Origin: Longimicrobiales bacterium
GTDB taxonomy: Bacteria; Gemmatimonadota; Gemmatimonadetes; Longimicrobiales; Gaopeijiaceae
Length of the DNA stretch: 64,000 nucleotides
Direction of reading: 5' to 3'
Assembly: GCA_029245345.1 (NCBI GenBank)
Contig: JAQWPM010000019.1
Coordinates: 1-64,000 of the forward strand
The notes beneath the pieces are model-generated. The model had not been told where the DNA came from and did no database searches. It saw only the letters and a list, made by a program, of their open reading frames with translations. Both the position numbers and the translations under genes were made by a program. Each line of letters opens with the position of its first letter. Within the stretch, counting starts at the first letter, position 1. Shown here one piece after another: positions 53,481 through 62,531 of the stretch.

Positions 53481-55258
53481 TGCCCACGATTCTCGACGGA
53501 CTTCCTGCCTCCGAGGGCATCGCCTCTGGCAAGGTGTTCTTGCTGGACTGGGGTGTCCCAGTCGTTCCCCACCGCTCCATTAAGTCGGAGGAGGCCAAGG
53601 CCGAGGTGGCTCGGTTCCAAGAGGCCCGCGATTGGGCGCGGGAACGCCTGAGCGAGATTATGGCCCGTACCGAGGAACGGCTGGGTACGGTAGAGGCTCG
53701 CATCTTCGAGCCACAGATCCTCATGCTCGACGACCCTGCGGTCGTAGACGGTACGGTCCGCTACATCGAGGAGAACAACCTCTCGGCAGAGCGAGCCTTC
53801 GAGTGGCGCATGCTGGAGCTGAAGGCGATGTGGGCCAGGACGTCACATCCCATGGTGTTGGATCGCCTAAACGATCTTGAAGACTTGATGATCAGAGTTC
53901 TCCATAGGCTCTTGGGACATCATGATCCGACCGATCTGGCCCTGGCTGAGGAAGGCGTGATCATCGTGGCGCCTAACCTGACGCCGAGCCTCACGGTCCA
54001 TCTCGACGCCCTGAAGGTTCGTGGGGTCGCAACAGAACAGGGCACTCGGACCGCGCATTGGGCGATCCTGGCCCGGTCGCTCCAGATCCCGGCAATTGTA
54101 GGCGTCGACGGCATTTCCAAGAAGGCGCGCGAGGGACAGGATGCGATCGTGGATGGGCGATTCGGACGAATCGTGCTCGACCCCGACGGAAGCGACGTCA
54201 CGCGCTTCGAAACGCGCCGTGAGCGCCTGAGAGAATGGGAAGGGGAGATCGCGACGATCGCCGAACTGGATTCCGTCACAAAGGACGGCCAGTTCGTCGA
54301 GCTACGTGCGAACTTGGATCAGCCCGAAGAAGGAGAACAGGCGCGGCTTCACGGGGCACACGGTGTGGGGCTCTTTCGCACGGAATTCCTCGTGGTGGGA
54401 CGTAACACGATGCCCACCGAGGAGGAGCAGTTCGAGGCCTACAAGAAGGTCGCCGAGGCATTCCCCAATAAGGCCGTATACATCCGCACCTTCGACCTGG
54501 GCGGGGACAAATTTCCGATGTTCCTTCACATGCCTCAGGAGGAGAACCCATTCCTCGGGTGGCGAGCGATAAGGGTTTGTTTGGATGAGCCTGAGCTCTT
54601 TCGGACGCAACTACGTGCGCTGCTCCGAGCGACGGCGTTCGGAGACATGCGCATGATGCTCCCTCTCGTGAACGAAGTGGACGAGATCCGCCGGACCCGT
54701 GAGATGGTGCAGGAAGAGGCTGCGAAGCTGGACAAGGAGGGCATCGAGTACAACAAGGGCTACAAGCTGGGGGTGATGATCGAAACGCCAGCCGCTGCGC
54801 TCGAAGCCGCCGAACTCGCTCGCCATGCCGACTTCTTTTCGATCGGGACCAACGACTTGGTCCAATACACACTGGCGGTGGACCGCACGAACACCCGCCT
54901 CGCGAAGCTGTACAACCCGTTCCATCCGGCCGTCCTTCGGCAGATCCAGTTGGTGGCTCGAGCCGGCCGCGCAGCCGGTATCGAGGTGAGCGTATGCGGC
55001 GAACTCGCCGCGAACCCTCTCGCCGCCTTTCTCCTCTTAGGGTTGGACATCACGGCTCTCTCTATGGCGTGGCCGTCCCTCCCTGAGATCAAGAAATTCA
55101 TCCGCGACATTCGTATTTCGGACGCGCGCGACGCCGCCAAAAAGGCGTTGGCTGCCTCGGACAGTCGTGGGGTCACCCGAGCCCTCGCTGAAGGCATAGG
55201 GGACTCCGTCGACCTCAAGCTTTTTCAGGGTCGCTGGAGCTTGTCGGTCCCGGATTGA
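53480..55258 (+). CDS. ptsI: PTS Enzyme I (phosphoenolpyruvate-protein phosphotransferase)
   Basis: 592 residues from the ATG at 53480. The N-terminal swivel domain has [20 protein letters not shown] and the active-site segment [20 protein letters not shown] with the phosphorylated His (usual form GGRTSHSAI). The PEP-binding barrel includes [91 protein letters not shown] and [20 protein letters not shown]. It starts the phosphorelay from PEP. It is the last gene of the hpf-hprK-PTS run. Confidence 0.96.
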   Translation: MPTILDGLPASEGIASGKVFLLDWGVPVVPHRSIKSEEAKAEVARFQEARDWARERLSEIMARTEERLGTVEARIFEPQILMLDDPAVVDGTVRYIEENNLSAERAFEWRMLELKAMWARTSHPMVLDRLNDLEDLMIRVLHRLLGHHDPTDLALAEEGVIIVAPNLTPSLTVHLDALKVRGVATEQGTRTAHWAILARSLQIPAIVGVDGISKKAREGQDAIVDGRFGRIVLDPDGSDVTRFETRRERLREWEGEIATIAELDSVTKDGQFVELRANLDQPEEGEQARLHGAHGVGLFRTEFLVVGRNTMPTEEEQFEAYKKVAEAFPNKAVYIRTFDLGGDKFPMFLHMPQEENPFLGWRAIRVCLDEPELFRTQLRALLRATAFGDMRMMLPLVNEVDEIRRTREMVQEEAAKLDKEGIEYNKGYKLGVMIETPAAALEAAELARHADFFSIGTNDLVQYTLAVDRTNTRLAKLYNPFHPAVLRQIQLVARAGRAAGIEVSVCGELAANPLAAFLLLGLDITALSMAWPSLPEIKKFIRDIRISDARDAAKKALAASDSRGVTRALAEGIGDSVDLKLFQGRWSLSVPD

Positions 55259-55319
55259 TTCGGTACGGTTCAGCCGCTCCAGAAGCCGCCCGCAGAACCC
55301 CAACGCCAGGCAGATCACA

Positions 55320-56498
55320 TTGAGTCGCACACTCTTTACTTCAGAGTCCGTCACCGAAGGTCACCCGGACAAGATCGCAGACCAGATTTCGGATGCCGTC
55401 CTCGATCATCTCCTTGCCAAAGATCCCAACTCGCGGGTGGCATGTGAGACGTTGGTGACGACCGGACTCGCCTTTGTTGCGGGTGAAGTCACCACCGATT
55501 GTTATGTGCACATTCCGGATGTGGTGCGTGGTACGCTGGCTCGGATCGGCTATACGAATGCGATGTACGGAATCGACTCGAATACGTGCGCGGTTCTGAC
55601 GAATCTGGACCAGCAGTCTGCCGATATCGCGATGGGCGTGGATACCGGAGGTGCAGGTGACCAGGGCATGATGTTCGGGTACGCCTCGAACGAGACACCC
55701 GAATTGATGCCGGCTACGATCCAGTATGCCCATGCGCTCACGCATCGTTTGGCTGAAGTGCGTAAGTCGGGTGAGGTGCCTTGGCTCCGACCGGACGGAA
55801 AGAGCCAAGTCACGGTCGAATACGACGGCGACAAACCTGTTCGGGTTCACACCGTAGTGATCAGTGCTCAGCATCACGACGATGTGCACCAATCCGACAT
55901 CATCTCGACCCTGACGGAAAAGGTGGTTAAGCCGGTCATTCCGGCCGAGTTGTTCGACGAGGACTGCATCCTGCACATCAACCCGACGGGCCGGTTCGTG
56001 GTCGGCGGACCTCACGGTGATGCCGGCCTGACGGGCCGGAAGATCATCGTGGACACCTACGGTGGTGTGGGACGGCACGGAGGCGGAGCCTTCTCAGGAA
56101 AAGATGCGACCAAGGTGGACCGCTCGGCCGCCTACGCGTCACGTTGGGCCGCAAAGAACATCGTGGCTGCCGGGCTCGCGGACCGATGTGAAATTCAGCT
56201 CGCTTACGCGATCGGGGTCGCGGAGCCGGTGTCGATCCGGGTCAACACGTTCGGGACCGGAAAGGTCGAGGAAGCGGAACTGACTCGCGCACTACGAGAG
56301 GTCTTCGACTTCACGCCATCGGGCATCATCGATCGACTCGGCCTGCGATCGGCCATCTACACGCCCACGGCCGCCTACGGCCACTTCGGGCGCACGCCTG
56401 AGGTCCGAAAGCCTAGTGCGGGGGGTGACGAGGTCCAGTTCTTCTCTTGGGAGCTCACGGATCGAGTGGATGACCTCAAGAATGCGGTTGGTGCCTGA
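55320..56498 (+). CDS. metK: S-adenosylmethionine synthetase
   Basis: 392 residues from a TTG at 55320. Motifs are [20 protein letters not shown] (catalytic His), [80 protein letters not shown] and [20 protein letters not shown]. It makes SAM from methionine and ATP. Only 61 nt separate it from ptsI, and no SAM riboswitch fold is visible there. Confidence 0.97.
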   Translation: MSRTLFTSESVTEGHPDKIADQISDAVLDHLLAKDPNSRVACETLVTTGLAFVAGEVTTDCYVHIPDVVRGTLARIGYTNAMYGIDSNTCAVLTNLDQQSADIAMGVDTGGAGDQGMMFGYASNETPELMPATIQYAHALTHRLAEVRKSGEVPWLRPDGKSQVTVEYDGDKPVRVHTVVISAQHHDDVHQSDIISTLTEKVVKPVIPAELFDEDCILHINPTGRFVVGGPHGDAGLTGRKIIVDTYGGVGRHGGGAFSGKDATKVDRSAAYASRWAAKNIVAAGLADRCEIQLAYAIGVAEPVSIRVNTFGTGKVEEAELTRALREVFDFTPSGIIDRLGLRSAIYTPTAAYGHFGRTPEVRKPSAGGDEVQFFSWELTDRVDDLKNAVGA

Positions 56499-56589
56499 GG
56501 GAGTAGAACCGAACGCTCGCTTTGGAGTACTGGTGGGCGCGCATAGGACGGACCGTCCTGTTTTTATCCTCGGTCGGAGGACCTCGCCG

Positions 56590-57135
56590 TTGCTGGTTGA
56601 AGTGAGAGTTCAGGAATTGGGGCTCGACAACTCCAACAAGACGCCTGTCGTGTTATTGCAGGAACTCCAAGGTGAGCGCGTGCTCCCCATTTGGATCGGC
56701 CCCAGCGAGGCGCGCGCTATTGCGGTTCAGATGGCAGAGATCCCGTTCCCGAGACCTCTGACCCACGATCTCTTTTGTTCATTGCTTCACGGGCTGGGCG
56801 GGACACTCCAGAAGGTCATCGTGACCCGAATGGAGGGAGGGACCTACTACGCGCAGCTGCTTGTAGAGCGAAATGGGGAGGTCTTCTCGGTAGATGCTCG
56901 TCCGTCCGACTCGATCGCTGTGGCTTTGAGAGCCAACGCTCGGGTCTTCGTAGACGACGAACTTCTCGAGGCCGACACCATCGAGATCTCTGAGGGCGAA
57001 GAAACGCCCCAGGGACTCCCGTTTGCAGCAACGGAGGAGGGCAATGGCCCGGGCCCGGTGGACATGGGGCCAGAAGAGCTGAAGGAACACCTGCAACGAC
57101 TCGCCCCTGAGGACTTTGGCCGCTTCAATCCGTAG
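56590..57135 (+). CDS. bifunctional nuclease (DUF151/BFN) family protein
   Basis: 181 residues from a TTG at 56590, with GGAGG at 9 nt. The longer frame reaching back to 56416 lies partly in metK and is not preferred. The BFN domain is clear: VRVQELGLDNSNKTPVVLLQ, VLPIWIGPSEARAIAVQMAE, RPLTHDLFCSLLHGLGGTLQ and VDARPSDSIAVALRANARVF. A Gly/Pro-rich C-terminal extension ends FGRFNP. BFN proteins are reported to have RNase/DNase activity in plants; bacterial roles are unproven. It overlaps the next gene by 20 nt. Confidence 0.88.
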   Translation: MLVEVRVQELGLDNSNKTPVVLLQELQGERVLPIWIGPSEARAIAVQMAEIPFPRPLTHDLFCSLLHGLGGTLQKVIVTRMEGGTYYAQLLVERNGEVFSVDARPSDSIAVALRANARVFVDDELLEADTIEISEGEETPQGLPFAATEEGNGPGPVDMGPEELKEHLQRLAPEDFGRFNP

Positions 57136-58264
57136 GCTCTCGTTAGGACGTCGGGACAGGCTGATCAACCAGGCTGCCCTCCTCACGCTCCTGCTGTGCA
57201 GCCCCTTCGCCCTCCAGGCGCAGGTCGTGGGCGACCCCGTCCTGAACGGGACGGTGAGTGTGGGGGATACCATGCTTACCGAGGGTATGGTCACGCTCCA
57301 TCACCTCCGTGCGGACGGTGAGGGCGAAGTCGACTCCGCGACGGTGTCGCAAGACGGGTCTTTCAGCCTCCGGCTACCCAGCCTGCCGGACCCGGACAGG
57401 CAGGACGTCTTCTTCGTGTCGATCGAACACTCAGGGGTTTTCTACTTCGGAAACCCAATCACGTTGGCCGTCCAGCTCGACTCAGCATACACCATTCAGG
57501 CCTATGACACGCTCGTCGCCCCGGTGAGCGGATTCCCCTTCACGCTTCAGGCCCGAAACATCTTCTTCGAGCCTGAAGGGGATCTTTGGCGCGTGACGGA
57601 TCTGTTCCAACTGATCAACCCGCAAGACAAGACGGTGGTGTCCCTCGAAGGCGGAGTCACCTGGCGATATCCGCTCATGGACAACGTCACAGACTTCACG
57701 GTCAGTCAAAGTGACCTGGCTCCTGATGCCACATCGTTCGAGGATGGCGACGTTGTCCTGCGCGCCCCAGTGACACCGGGCGAGCGCCTCGTCGTCGTTC
57801 GTTATGTGACGGACGACGTGTTCGTGACTGTGCCCACGCCCGGCACCACGCTCGCGATGGACCTGCTCGTACGTGAACCAGCGCCGCTCCTCGACGTTGA
57901 GGGACTCAGCTTCGTTGAAAGCACGGAGTTGGAGGAGGGAACCACGTATCGCCACTTCAGTGGGGCTGATGTGTCGAGTCCTTCGCTTCGTTTGATCCCG
58001 GCGGAGGAGCCCTTCGAGCCACCGGTCGAATGGGTTGCCGTCGTGTTGGCTTTGCTTCTGGCAGGGGCGGGGATCGTCACGATGAAGAAGTCCCCTTCGG
58101 CTACCATCCGTGCGGACATGGCATCAAGCCGCGAGGACCTCCTCTTGGCGATCGCTCGGCTCGACGAGTCATTCGACGCTACGGATCCGGCCGATGCTGC
58201 TGCCGCAGCCCAGTACCGTCGATCGCGCGCAGAACTTCTACAGAGAATTCGAGAGGCCGTTTAG
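57116..58264 (+). CDS. exported, membrane-anchored protein of unknown function
   Basis: 382 residues from a TTG at 57116, which overlaps the BFN gene by 20 nt; a start a few codons later cannot be excluded. A signal peptide (AALLTLLLCSPFALQAQ) is followed by beta-rich domains that resemble carboxypeptidase-regulatory-like folds (GTVSVGDTMLTEGMVTLHHL). Near residues 305-325 there is one transmembrane helix (WVAVVLALLLAGAGIVTMKK), then a short acidic cytoplasmic helix region (REDLLLAIARLDESFDATDP). No family was recognised. The stop overlaps the recO GTG by one base, so it is coexpressed with recO and selB. Confidence 0.7.
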   Translation: MAASIRRLSLGRRDRLINQAALLTLLLCSPFALQAQVVGDPVLNGTVSVGDTMLTEGMVTLHHLRADGEGEVDSATVSQDGSFSLRLPSLPDPDRQDVFFVSIEHSGVFYFGNPITLAVQLDSAYTIQAYDTLVAPVSGFPFTLQARNIFFEPEGDLWRVTDLFQLINPQDKTVVSLEGGVTWRYPLMDNVTDFTVSQSDLAPDATSFEDGDVVLRAPVTPGERLVVVRYVTDDVFVTVPTPGTTLAMDLLVREPAPLLDVEGLSFVESTELEEGTTYRHFSGADVSSPSLRLIPAEEPFEPPVEWVAVVLALLLAGAGIVTMKKSPSATIRADMASSREDLLLAIARLDESFDATDPADAAAAAQYRRSRAELLQRIREAV

Positions 58265-59025
58265 TGGCACCTGTCGGTACCCGTGGAGTCCTACTGCGGG
58301 GCCACGACTACGGGGACACGAGTCGCATTCTCCGCTTCTACACGTTGAACTACGGCCTCCTGAGTGTCATGGCGCGGGGCGTCCGCGGGCGAAGCGGGAA
58401 GGGCTCTACGACCATCTCCACCTTCGCCACCGGAGACCTAACGGCCTACGTGAAAACCGGTCGTGATCTGCATACGATGAAGGACTTTTCGTGCACAGAG
58501 CTTCGGGAAGGCATCGGTCAGGACGTGTTGCGCTTTGCGGGGGCCTCAGCCGCCGCGGAGTTGGTGTTGGCCCACGCGGATCAGGAACCTCATCCGGAGC
58601 TTTTCCATGCGATTGAGGACAGCTTGGACTCCCTCGGCTGCGCCGACCGGGAGCACGCGCCCATGGCAGCGCTGTCAGCCCTTTGGCGCATCACCGTAGG
58701 GTTCGGATTCGCCCCGCAGCTCGACGCCTGCGTGCTCTGCGGGCGAGGCCTGGAATCTGATGAGGTGGCGCGCTTCGATTTTGGGGCCGGCGGGGTGCGC
58801 TGTTCTGATTGCGCCGATGAAGCAGCCGGGCCGCGCGTCGGCCCGATCGCACGAGGGCAGGTGGGAGCCCTCATCGCGGGCGACCTCACTGTGGAGATCC
58901 AACATGCTCGCCGACACCTGGGCCTCGTGTCCGACTTCGTCGCTTATCACGTGGTGTCGAAACCCTTGAAATCTCTACACTTCCTGGGCGGCCTGCTGCC
59001 CCACGATCAGGAAGTACCGGAATGA
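58264..59025 (+). CDS. recO: DNA repair protein RecO
   Basis: 253 residues from a GTG at 58264 that overlaps the upstream stop. The N-terminal OB fold is TRGVLLRGHDYGDTSRILRF and TLNYGLLSVMARGVRGRSGK. The C-terminal part has two Cys pairs (LDACVLCGRGLE and GGVRCSDCADEA) that form a zinc site in many RecO proteins. It helps load RecA on SSB-coated DNA. It overlaps selB by 4 nt. Confidence 0.92.
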   Translation: MAPVGTRGVLLRGHDYGDTSRILRFYTLNYGLLSVMARGVRGRSGKGSTTISTFATGDLTAYVKTGRDLHTMKDFSCTELREGIGQDVLRFAGASAAAELVLAHADQEPHPELFHAIEDSLDSLGCADREHAPMAALSALWRITVGFGFAPQLDACVLCGRGLESDEVARFDFGAGGVRCSDCADEAAGPRVGPIARGQVGALIAGDLTVEIQHARRHLGLVSDFVAYHVVSKPLKSLHFLGGLLPHDQEVPE

Positions 59026-60914
59026 AGCACCTGATTCTCGGCACAGCCGGGCACATCGATCATGGAAAGACGGCACTTGTTGCTGCCTTGACCGGAACTG
59101 ACACGGACCGCCTTAAGGAAGAGAAAGAACGGGGCATCACCATCGAACTGGGCTTCGCGGAGCTCGAGCTGCCCGAAGTGCACTTCGGAGTAGTCGATGT
59201 TCCAGGCCACGAGGCGTTCGTCCGAGCGATGGTGGCGGGCGCCGCCGGAATGGATGTCGTCCTCATGGTCGTGGCCGCCGACGAGAGCGTAATGCCCCAG
59301 ACGAGGGAGCACCTCGCCATCATCGAGCTTCTCGATGTGCCGGAACTGGTCGTGGCGATCACGAAGCTCGATACCGTTGACGCTGAATGGCTCGAACTCG
59401 TTCAGGCGGATATCGCTGACCTACTGGAGGGCACCCGGTATGAGGGAGCGCACGCCGTTCCGAACTCCGCTGCGTCCGGAGAGGGCCTGGCCGAGCTGAA
59501 GGACGTCTTGGGCGACGTAGCCACTCGGGTTGAAACGTCTGCATCGGCGGACCTCGTCCGGATCCCATTGGATCGGGTGTTCACCATCCAAGGCACTGGC
59601 ACGGTGGTTACTGGCACCGTGTGGACCGGTTCACTCGCGAAGGGTGACCGTGTGCGGATCTTGCCTGCAGACCTCCAAGCAAGGGTCCGCGGGCTGCAAG
59701 TTCACGGAAAAGAGGTGCAGGATGCGCGCGCGGGTGATCGGGCCGCCGTAGCGTTGACAGGTGACGGCTCAGATCGCGACGTCGTTGCACGAGGGGCAAC
59801 GATGGTCTCATCTCCCGCATGGGACGCCACATGGATGCTGACCGTTCATGTAGGTCTGCTGCCCGACACGACGTGGAATCTTGAGCACAACCAGCGGGTC
59901 CGAGTCCACGTCGGGACAGCCGAGGTCATGGCCAGAGTCGCACTACTCGAACCGGACTCCATCATCGCCGGGGGGCGGGGGTGGGTTCAACTTCGTCTCG
60001 AGGAGCCCGTCGTTGCGCGGGCCAGAGATCGTGTCGTGCTCAGGGCCTATTCGCCGGTCACGACGTTCGGAGGGGGTGTCGTGGCGGAGCCACTTCCTCC
60101 CAAACGCAACCGACTCACTGACGTCGAGCGTGAGCATCTATTCCGGATCGCGGGTGGGGCCGCCGTAGATTGCATCGGCTCTCTTCTGGAAATGTCTGGC
60201 TGGCACGGGATCCGACGAGACTTGCTGCCAGTTCTCAGCGGGCTGCCGCCAGAAGTGGCGGCAGCGGTGCTGGGTCAAATGTCGGAAGGAGAGCTACTCG
60301 CTTCGACGCGTAGGTTGTTTTCGGCGACGATTTTGAAGGCGGGCCGCACCGGTATTCTCGAAGCGGTGTCATCCGCCCACGCCGCAGACCCGATAAAACC
60401 AGCGATTCCGCTCGCGTTGGCCAGGTCAGCTGTCCCGAGATGGGCCAATGAGGAGGTCGCTGACGCTCTGATCGACCGACTGTGCGACGAAGGCACCCTT
60501 GAGCGAGTCGAGGGCGGAGTTAGGGACCCGGAGCACAACGCGGAGCTTTCTGCAGACCAGAGCGCCGCTGTGACTCAGTTAGAGGCCTTCTTCTCCGCGG
60601 AAGGCCTCACTGCACCCCTCGTTGACGAGTATCCAGATGAACTCTTGGCGCGATCCGATCTCTGGTCGCTCCTAAAGCACATGGAAGCGGATGGGCGTGT
60701 TTCTCCCGTCGCGGACCGATACTACGTGTCGGCACAGGTACTCTCCGATGCAATTTCTCGAATCCAGGCGTCCCTGAGCGGCCGGCACGGCCTCGGACCA
60801 GCCGACTTCCGTGAGGTCCTGGATGTATCACGACGACACCTTATTCCCTTGCTCAATCACTTCGATGGGCTGGGGGTTACGTTGCGGGGAGAAGACGGGC
60901 GAGAGGTGCCATAA
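59022..60914 (+). CDS. selB: selenocysteine-specific translation elongation factor SelB
   Basis: 630 residues from the ATG at 59022 in an ATGA overlap. GTPase motifs are GTAGHIDHGKTALVAALTGT, EKERGITIELGFAEL, VDVPGHEAFVRAMVAGAAGM and AITKLDTVD. Domains II-III follow, then the C-terminal winged-helix repeats that bind SECIS RNA (e.g. ALIDRLCDEGTLERVEGGVR, LSGRHGLGPADFREVLDVSR). It delivers Sec-tRNA to UGA codons. No selA, selD or tRNA-Sec gene is seen in this window, and no selenoprotein was found. Confidence 0.94.
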   Translation: MKHLILGTAGHIDHGKTALVAALTGTDTDRLKEEKERGITIELGFAELELPEVHFGVVDVPGHEAFVRAMVAGAAGMDVVLMVVAADESVMPQTREHLAIIELLDVPELVVAITKLDTVDAEWLELVQADIADLLEGTRYEGAHAVPNSAASGEGLAELKDVLGDVATRVETSASADLVRIPLDRVFTIQGTGTVVTGTVWTGSLAKGDRVRILPADLQARVRGLQVHGKEVQDARAGDRAAVALTGDGSDRDVVARGATMVSSPAWDATWMLTVHVGLLPDTTWNLEHNQRVRVHVGTAEVMARVALLEPDSIIAGGRGWVQLRLEEPVVARARDRVVLRAYSPVTTFGGGVVAEPLPPKRNRLTDVEREHLFRIAGGAAVDCIGSLLEMSGWHGIRRDLLPVLSGLPPEVAAAVLGQMSEGELLASTRRLFSATILKAGRTGILEAVSSAHAADPIKPAIPLALARSAVPRWANEEVADALIDRLCDEGTLERVEGGVRDPEHNAELSADQSAAVTQLEAFFSAEGLTAPLVDEYPDELLARSDLWSLLKHMEADGRVSPVADRYYVSAQVLSDAISRIQASLSGRHGLGPADFREVLDVSRRHLIPLLNHFDGLGVTLRGEDGREVP

Positions 60915-61124
60915 CCAGGGAAGGCACCTGGATTTGCAACCATTCGCCCCTCCGACTGTACAAGACCTATCGACTTGGCCGTTTTTCCATATTCTTGAAC
61001 AGATTTCACTTGACCGTGACGTGACTGACCTCGTACTATGGGAAAGGCACGGAGTCGCCGAAACACCACCTCGCATGGAGCGCGATCGACCCTAGGCTAC
61101 TGCACAATATGTGCGGAGGTATCA

Positions 61125-61568
61125 ATGAGACGCATAAGCGTCTTGTTCGTCCTCCTCTCCTTGTTCGTCGTGGCGGAAGGCCTGTCTGCCCAAGATTCAG
61201 GCCCACCCACGTCGTCCGGACAGGCGAACGGATTTCAGTTAATACAGAACTATCCGAACCCGTTTAATCCTGAGACAACCATCCCCTTTATTCTTGAGGC
61301 GGATCTGTTTGTTGACGGACGTCCTGCCCTAGTGTCCGTGCGTATCTTCAATCTTCTCCAGCAGCTGGTCGCATCTCCTGTCGCCCTCGGACATCCCACC
61401 GGCGACGGTATTGAGGTGGTCCAACTCGAATATGCACAGCCTGGGCGCTTTGAGGCATTCTGGAATGGCACGGATCAATCCGGACGCCAAGTCGCCTCGG
61501 GCATCTACCTCGTGCAGCTCACGGTCAACGGGATCAGCAAGACCCGAAAGATGTTCGTTCTCAAGTAG
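61125..61568 (+). CDS. small secreted protein consisting of a T9SS-type/FlgD-like C-terminal domain
   Basis: 147 residues from the ATG at 61125, with GGAGG at 5 nt. A signal peptide (RRISVLFVLLSLFVVAEGLS) is followed almost at once by FQLIQNYPNPFNPETTIPFI, the hallmark of the FlgD-Ig/por-secretion sorting domain that normally ends large secreted proteins. The end (SGIYLVQLTVNGISKTRKMF) is equally typical. A free-standing sorting domain is unusual; it may be a decoy, an adaptor, or what is left of a larger gene that lost its passenger domain. Confidence 0.75.
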   Translation: MRRISVLFVLLSLFVVAEGLSAQDSGPPTSSGQANGFQLIQNYPNPFNPETTIPFILEADLFVDGRPALVSVRIFNLLQQLVASPVALGHPTGDGIEVVQLEYAQPGRFEAFWNGTDQSGRQVASGIYLVQLTVNGISKTRKMFVLK

Positions 61569-61571
61569 AAC

Positions 61572-61589
61572 GAACCTTGGCCAAGGTTC
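61572..61589. repeat. perfect 18-bp palindrome just before the two-TM protein gene
   Basis: GAACCTTGGCCAAGGTTC is fully self-complementary, lies 3 nt after the previous stop and directly abuts the ATG at 61590, covering the place of the ribosome site. It could be an operator or an RNA hairpin that limits initiation. Confidence 0.7.
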
Positions 61590-61949
61590 ATGGCAGATCC
61601 CACCGATGACACCGAACCCCGAGTCGCGGTCGGGCACACCGGAGTACCGAAACTCCCAGACGCCTGGCCGACCGACACGGTCCTCGCGCGTGAGCGGCTC
61701 GCTGAAGCTGAGGCCAACCGTTCCAAGCAACTGACGTTGCTCCTCGTAGGGACCACACCCGCGGCCCTCCTTCCGGTACTCGCGGCCGTCTGGACTGACA
61801 ACAATGCGCTCGCCGTCGTTTTCGTCGTGGGCGCGATGATCATACAAACGGTACGCTGGCGGACCGCAGCCGGCATTGTAAACACGCTTGAAACGGAACT
61901 GGAGGACGCTCTCGTGGAGCAGGAGGGATCGCGTCTCCTGGAGAGCTAG
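61590..61949 (+). CDS. small two-helix membrane protein of unknown function
   Basis: 119 residues from the ATG at 61590. Residues 47-67 and 71-86 are hydrophobic (LTLLLVGTTPAALLPVLAAV and ALAVVFVVGAMIIQTV), connected by a short loop, with charged termini and a C-terminal acidic helix (TLETELEDALVEQEGSRLLE). No family was recognised. It is convergent with ptsN; the two stops share CTAG (61946-61949). Confidence 0.6.
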   Translation: MADPTDDTEPRVAVGHTGVPKLPDAWPTDTVLARERLAEAEANRSKQLTLLLVGTTPAALLPVLAAVWTDNNALAVVFVVGAMIIQTVRWRTAAGIVNTLETELEDALVEQEGSRLLES

Positions 61950-62398
61950 GGCGCCTTTTCGTCGAGCAGGGCCAAGAAGTCCTCAGGCTTCTCGAGTTCC
62001 TTCAGCATCGCCAGCACATCAGCGTCCTTCGCGAACTGTGCGATCTTGCCTAATACCGGCAAATACTGATTGGAGACTTCCAACGGCGGCGCGGCGATCA
62101 GGAAAAAGTTGTGCACCGGAGCGCTGTCGATGGCGTTAAAACCCATGCCCGCAGGCTTCCTGCCATAGGCCAGGCGGAGGCGACTTACGACGAGCGACCG
62201 GCAGTGGGGAATCGCAATCCCTTTGCCAATTCCCGTGGAGCCGAGATTCTCACGACGCTTGAGCGTCTTGAAGAGGATGCCCTCGGACTTTTCGTCGAGC
62301 CCCACGAGTGCCACCAATTCGCGGAGCAACTCGTCCTTGGATCCGGCCTCCAAGTCGAGCTTGACCGCATCGACTGTGAACAGCTCTTTCAACCTCAT
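61946..62398 (-). CDS. PtsN-like PTS IIA component (EIIA-Ntr/fructose type)
   Basis: 150 residues from the ATG at 62398. The fold is EIIA-Fru/Ntr, with the phosphoryl His in GSTGIGKGIAIPHCRS and later NFFLIAAPPLEVSNQYLPVL. Its usual role is regulatory, receiving phosphate from an HPr-type carrier and tuning potassium or nitrogen metabolism. It is separate from the main PTS cluster 7 kb away but would share HPr. It ends inside the stop of the convergent gene. Confidence 0.88.
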   Translation of the reverse strand: MRLKELFTVDAVKLDLEAGSKDELLRELVALVGLDEKSEGILFKTLKRRENLGSTGIGKGIAIPHCRSLVVSRLRLAYGRKPAGMGFNAIDSAPVHNFFLIAAPPLEVSNQYLPVLGKIAQFAKDADVLAMLKELEKPEDFLALLDEKAP

Positions 62399-62531
62399 CC
62401 GTCGCCTCCGAAGTCCGTTTCGGTCGCGGGTCGTTTACCGAGAATCGGAGAATAACCACTCGTTCCCAAGGAGGGCAGGGCCCGCACGCGTCCCGCTTCA
62501 CGGTCGCACGAATCACGGGTAGCTTCGAGGT

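Noticed and set aside
55259-55319. SAM riboswitch before metK
   Set aside because: The gap is only 61 nt and shows no conserved SAM-aptamer pairing.
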